From: QHVT01 sp036387915
GTDB taxonomy: Bacteria > Acidobacteriota > Thermoanaerobaculia > Gp7-AA8
Direction: 5' to 3'
NCBI GenBank assembly: GCA_036387915.1
Contig: DASVSV010000587.1
Location: 1 to 13,479, forward strand
Length of the DNA: 13,479 nucleotides
The position numbers were made by a program, and so were the translations under genes. The notes beneath the pieces are model-generated. The model was not told the DNA's origin and did not search any database. It was given only the letters and a program-made list of their open reading frames with translations. Positions 12,991 through 13,479 of the stretch are shown piece after piece. Position 1 is the first letter of the stretch, and each line of letters begins with the position of its first letter.

Positions 12991-13069
12991 GCTTCCGAAC
13001 GTAGAGCGTGGCTTCAGGCCGCCCACCCACGGGAGGGGCGGGCTGAAGCCGCGCTCTACGTTCGGAAGC
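12991..13069. repeat. Inverted repeat with 34-nt arms
   Basis: The arm at 12991-13024 matches the reverse complement of 13036-13069 closely, including GCTTCCGAACGTAGAGCG at the outer end, with an 11-nt loop (13025-13035). It would fold into a long stem in either transcript. Its GGCTGAAGCCGC core resembles the smaller hairpin at 12907-12926. Confidence 0.85.
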
Positions 13070-13148
13070 TCAACGTTCCACGCGCCTGTTGCGTAAGCGA
13101 CACGGAGCGTGCGTACGAACGGACCGCTGGCGTCCCCGCCGGCTGTAC

Positions 13149-13169
13149 GCGCAGGCGTCCCGCCTGCGC
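13149..13169. repeat. Perfect 9-bp hairpin downstream of the right-edge gene
   Basis: GCGCAGGCG and CGCCTGCGC pair across TCC. It lies about 80 bp past the stop of the minus-strand modular protein gene. There is no T run, so it is not a classical terminator. Confidence 0.7.
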
Positions 13170-13248
13170 TCCCCGGCGCAGGTACCAGCACCGCCGGCGC
13201 CACGAGGACCGCGTCGCTCTCGCGCCGCAGCCGCCGGGACGCCGCCTG

Positions 13249-13479
13249 CTACCGCCGATCGCGATCGTTGTCCGCCGGCTGCACCGGCGTATCGCGGACG
13301 TCGGAGGAGACGCTGTTCTCGACCCGCCGCGCGCTGTCACGCGCCGCGTCGGCGTTCTCGCGCGCGTCATCGGCGTTCCCGCGCGCCGCGCCGGCGTTGT
13401 CGCGCGCGTCATCGCCGGAGTTGCTCGCCGGTTGCACGGGCGTGTTCCGTACGTCCGCGGAGACGCTGTTCTCCACGCG
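13249..13479 (-). CDS. C-terminal part of a hydrophilic protein with a 51-residue tandem module (partial)
   Basis: The frame enters from beyond the window edge and stops at 13249. The visible 77 codons contain VENSVSADVRNTPVQPA (from the right edge) and, exactly 51 residues later, VENSVSSDVRDTPVQPA. The same 153-bp period is visible in the DNA: 13421-13479 aligns with 13268-13326. Between them lie four heptads of the form [DG][DA]AR[DEG][NS]A (residues 22-49 counted from the right-edge Val), rich in Ala, Asp, Arg and Asn and helical in character. There are no hydrophobic or cysteine residues to suggest a membrane or metal role. The protein ends in DNDRDRR. I recognise no family; low-complexity stress or surface proteins are possible. 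In-frame repeat periods and synonymous differences between copies support real coding. An overlapping frame at 13056-13412 is Arg-rich and looks spurious. Confidence 0.55.
   Translation of the reverse strand, partial: RVENSVSADVRNTPVQPASNSGDDARDNAGAARGNADDARENADAARDSARRVENSVSSDVRDTPVQPADNDRDRR

Larger units (their letters stand above)
12860..13248. other. Gene-free gap made largely of hairpin repeats
   Basis: This stretch of about 390 bp separates the P1 peptidase start from the stop of the right-edge gene. Besides the three hairpin elements listed separately I see no credible coding sequence or RNA gene. Both flanking genes are on the minus strand, so the gap would hold the end of the right-edge gene's transcript and the promoter of the peptidase gene. 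Confidence 0.6.

Noticed and set aside
13056..13412. Arg/Thr-rich minus-strand frame overlapping the right-edge gene
   Set aside because: It overlaps the frame in which the 51-residue module repeats and extends into the inverted repeat; its composition is typical of a shadow frame.

Overview
The window is GC-rich (I did not compute the figure), with short intergenic gaps full of palindromic and word-repeat DNA. Leader peptides, a lipobox, SurA-type periplasmic chaperones and a rhomboid protease point to a Gram-negative cell plan. The block rpsF-rpsR-DUF2232-rplI, a long (type II) IlvE and several families of intergenic palindromes fit an Acidobacteriota-like chromosome, possibly Thermoanaerobaculia or a relative. 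That placement is inference from gene style. No rRNA or tRNA was seen. The genes are mostly ordinary housekeeping genes; the unusual content lies between them and at the right-hand end.

Left part (1-3822, + strand): two consecutive PpiC/SurA-type peptidyl-prolyl isomerases, one a lipoprotein and one with a leader peptide. They are followed by a class III (CobB-like) sirtuin broken by one missing base, which overlaps radC by the four bases ATGA. The gaps hold three 14-bp repeats that put stop codons in all three forward frames, a large palindrome also partly present at the window's left edge, and a 112-nt pyrimidine tract.

Middle (3823-8201): radC and ilvE converge on a 398-bp nested structure. 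A 265-bp MITE-like element sits inside an older palindrome of about 129 bp, flanked by TAAG duplications; removing it restores the 44-nt arms. ilvE is followed by a divergent gap with a mirrored GAGGAACTCC array, then an SDR oxidoreductase and a rhomboid protease overlapping by one base. The rhomboid 3' end overlaps the 3' end of a convergent coiled-coil methyltransferase gene. A second GAGGAACTCC array lies upstream of the methyltransferase.

Right part (8202-13479): the minus-strand ribosomal block rpsF, rpsR, DUF2232 membrane protein, rplI has a recognisable promoter, a leader hairpin and strong Shine-Dalgarno sites for rpsF and rpsR. Divergent from it is cytoplasmic asparaginase I, whose start codon nearly touches a mirrored GGTAAAA array. 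A convergent P1-family (DmpA-like) self-processing peptidase follows. After about 390 bp of hairpin repeats, the window ends inside a minus-strand gene for a hydrophilic protein built on an in-frame 153-bp (51-residue) tandem module containing four heptads.

The observations most worth following are the nested element at 3828-4225, the 51-residue modular protein at the right edge, the sirtuin frameshift, and the mirrored word arrays in several intergenic gaps.
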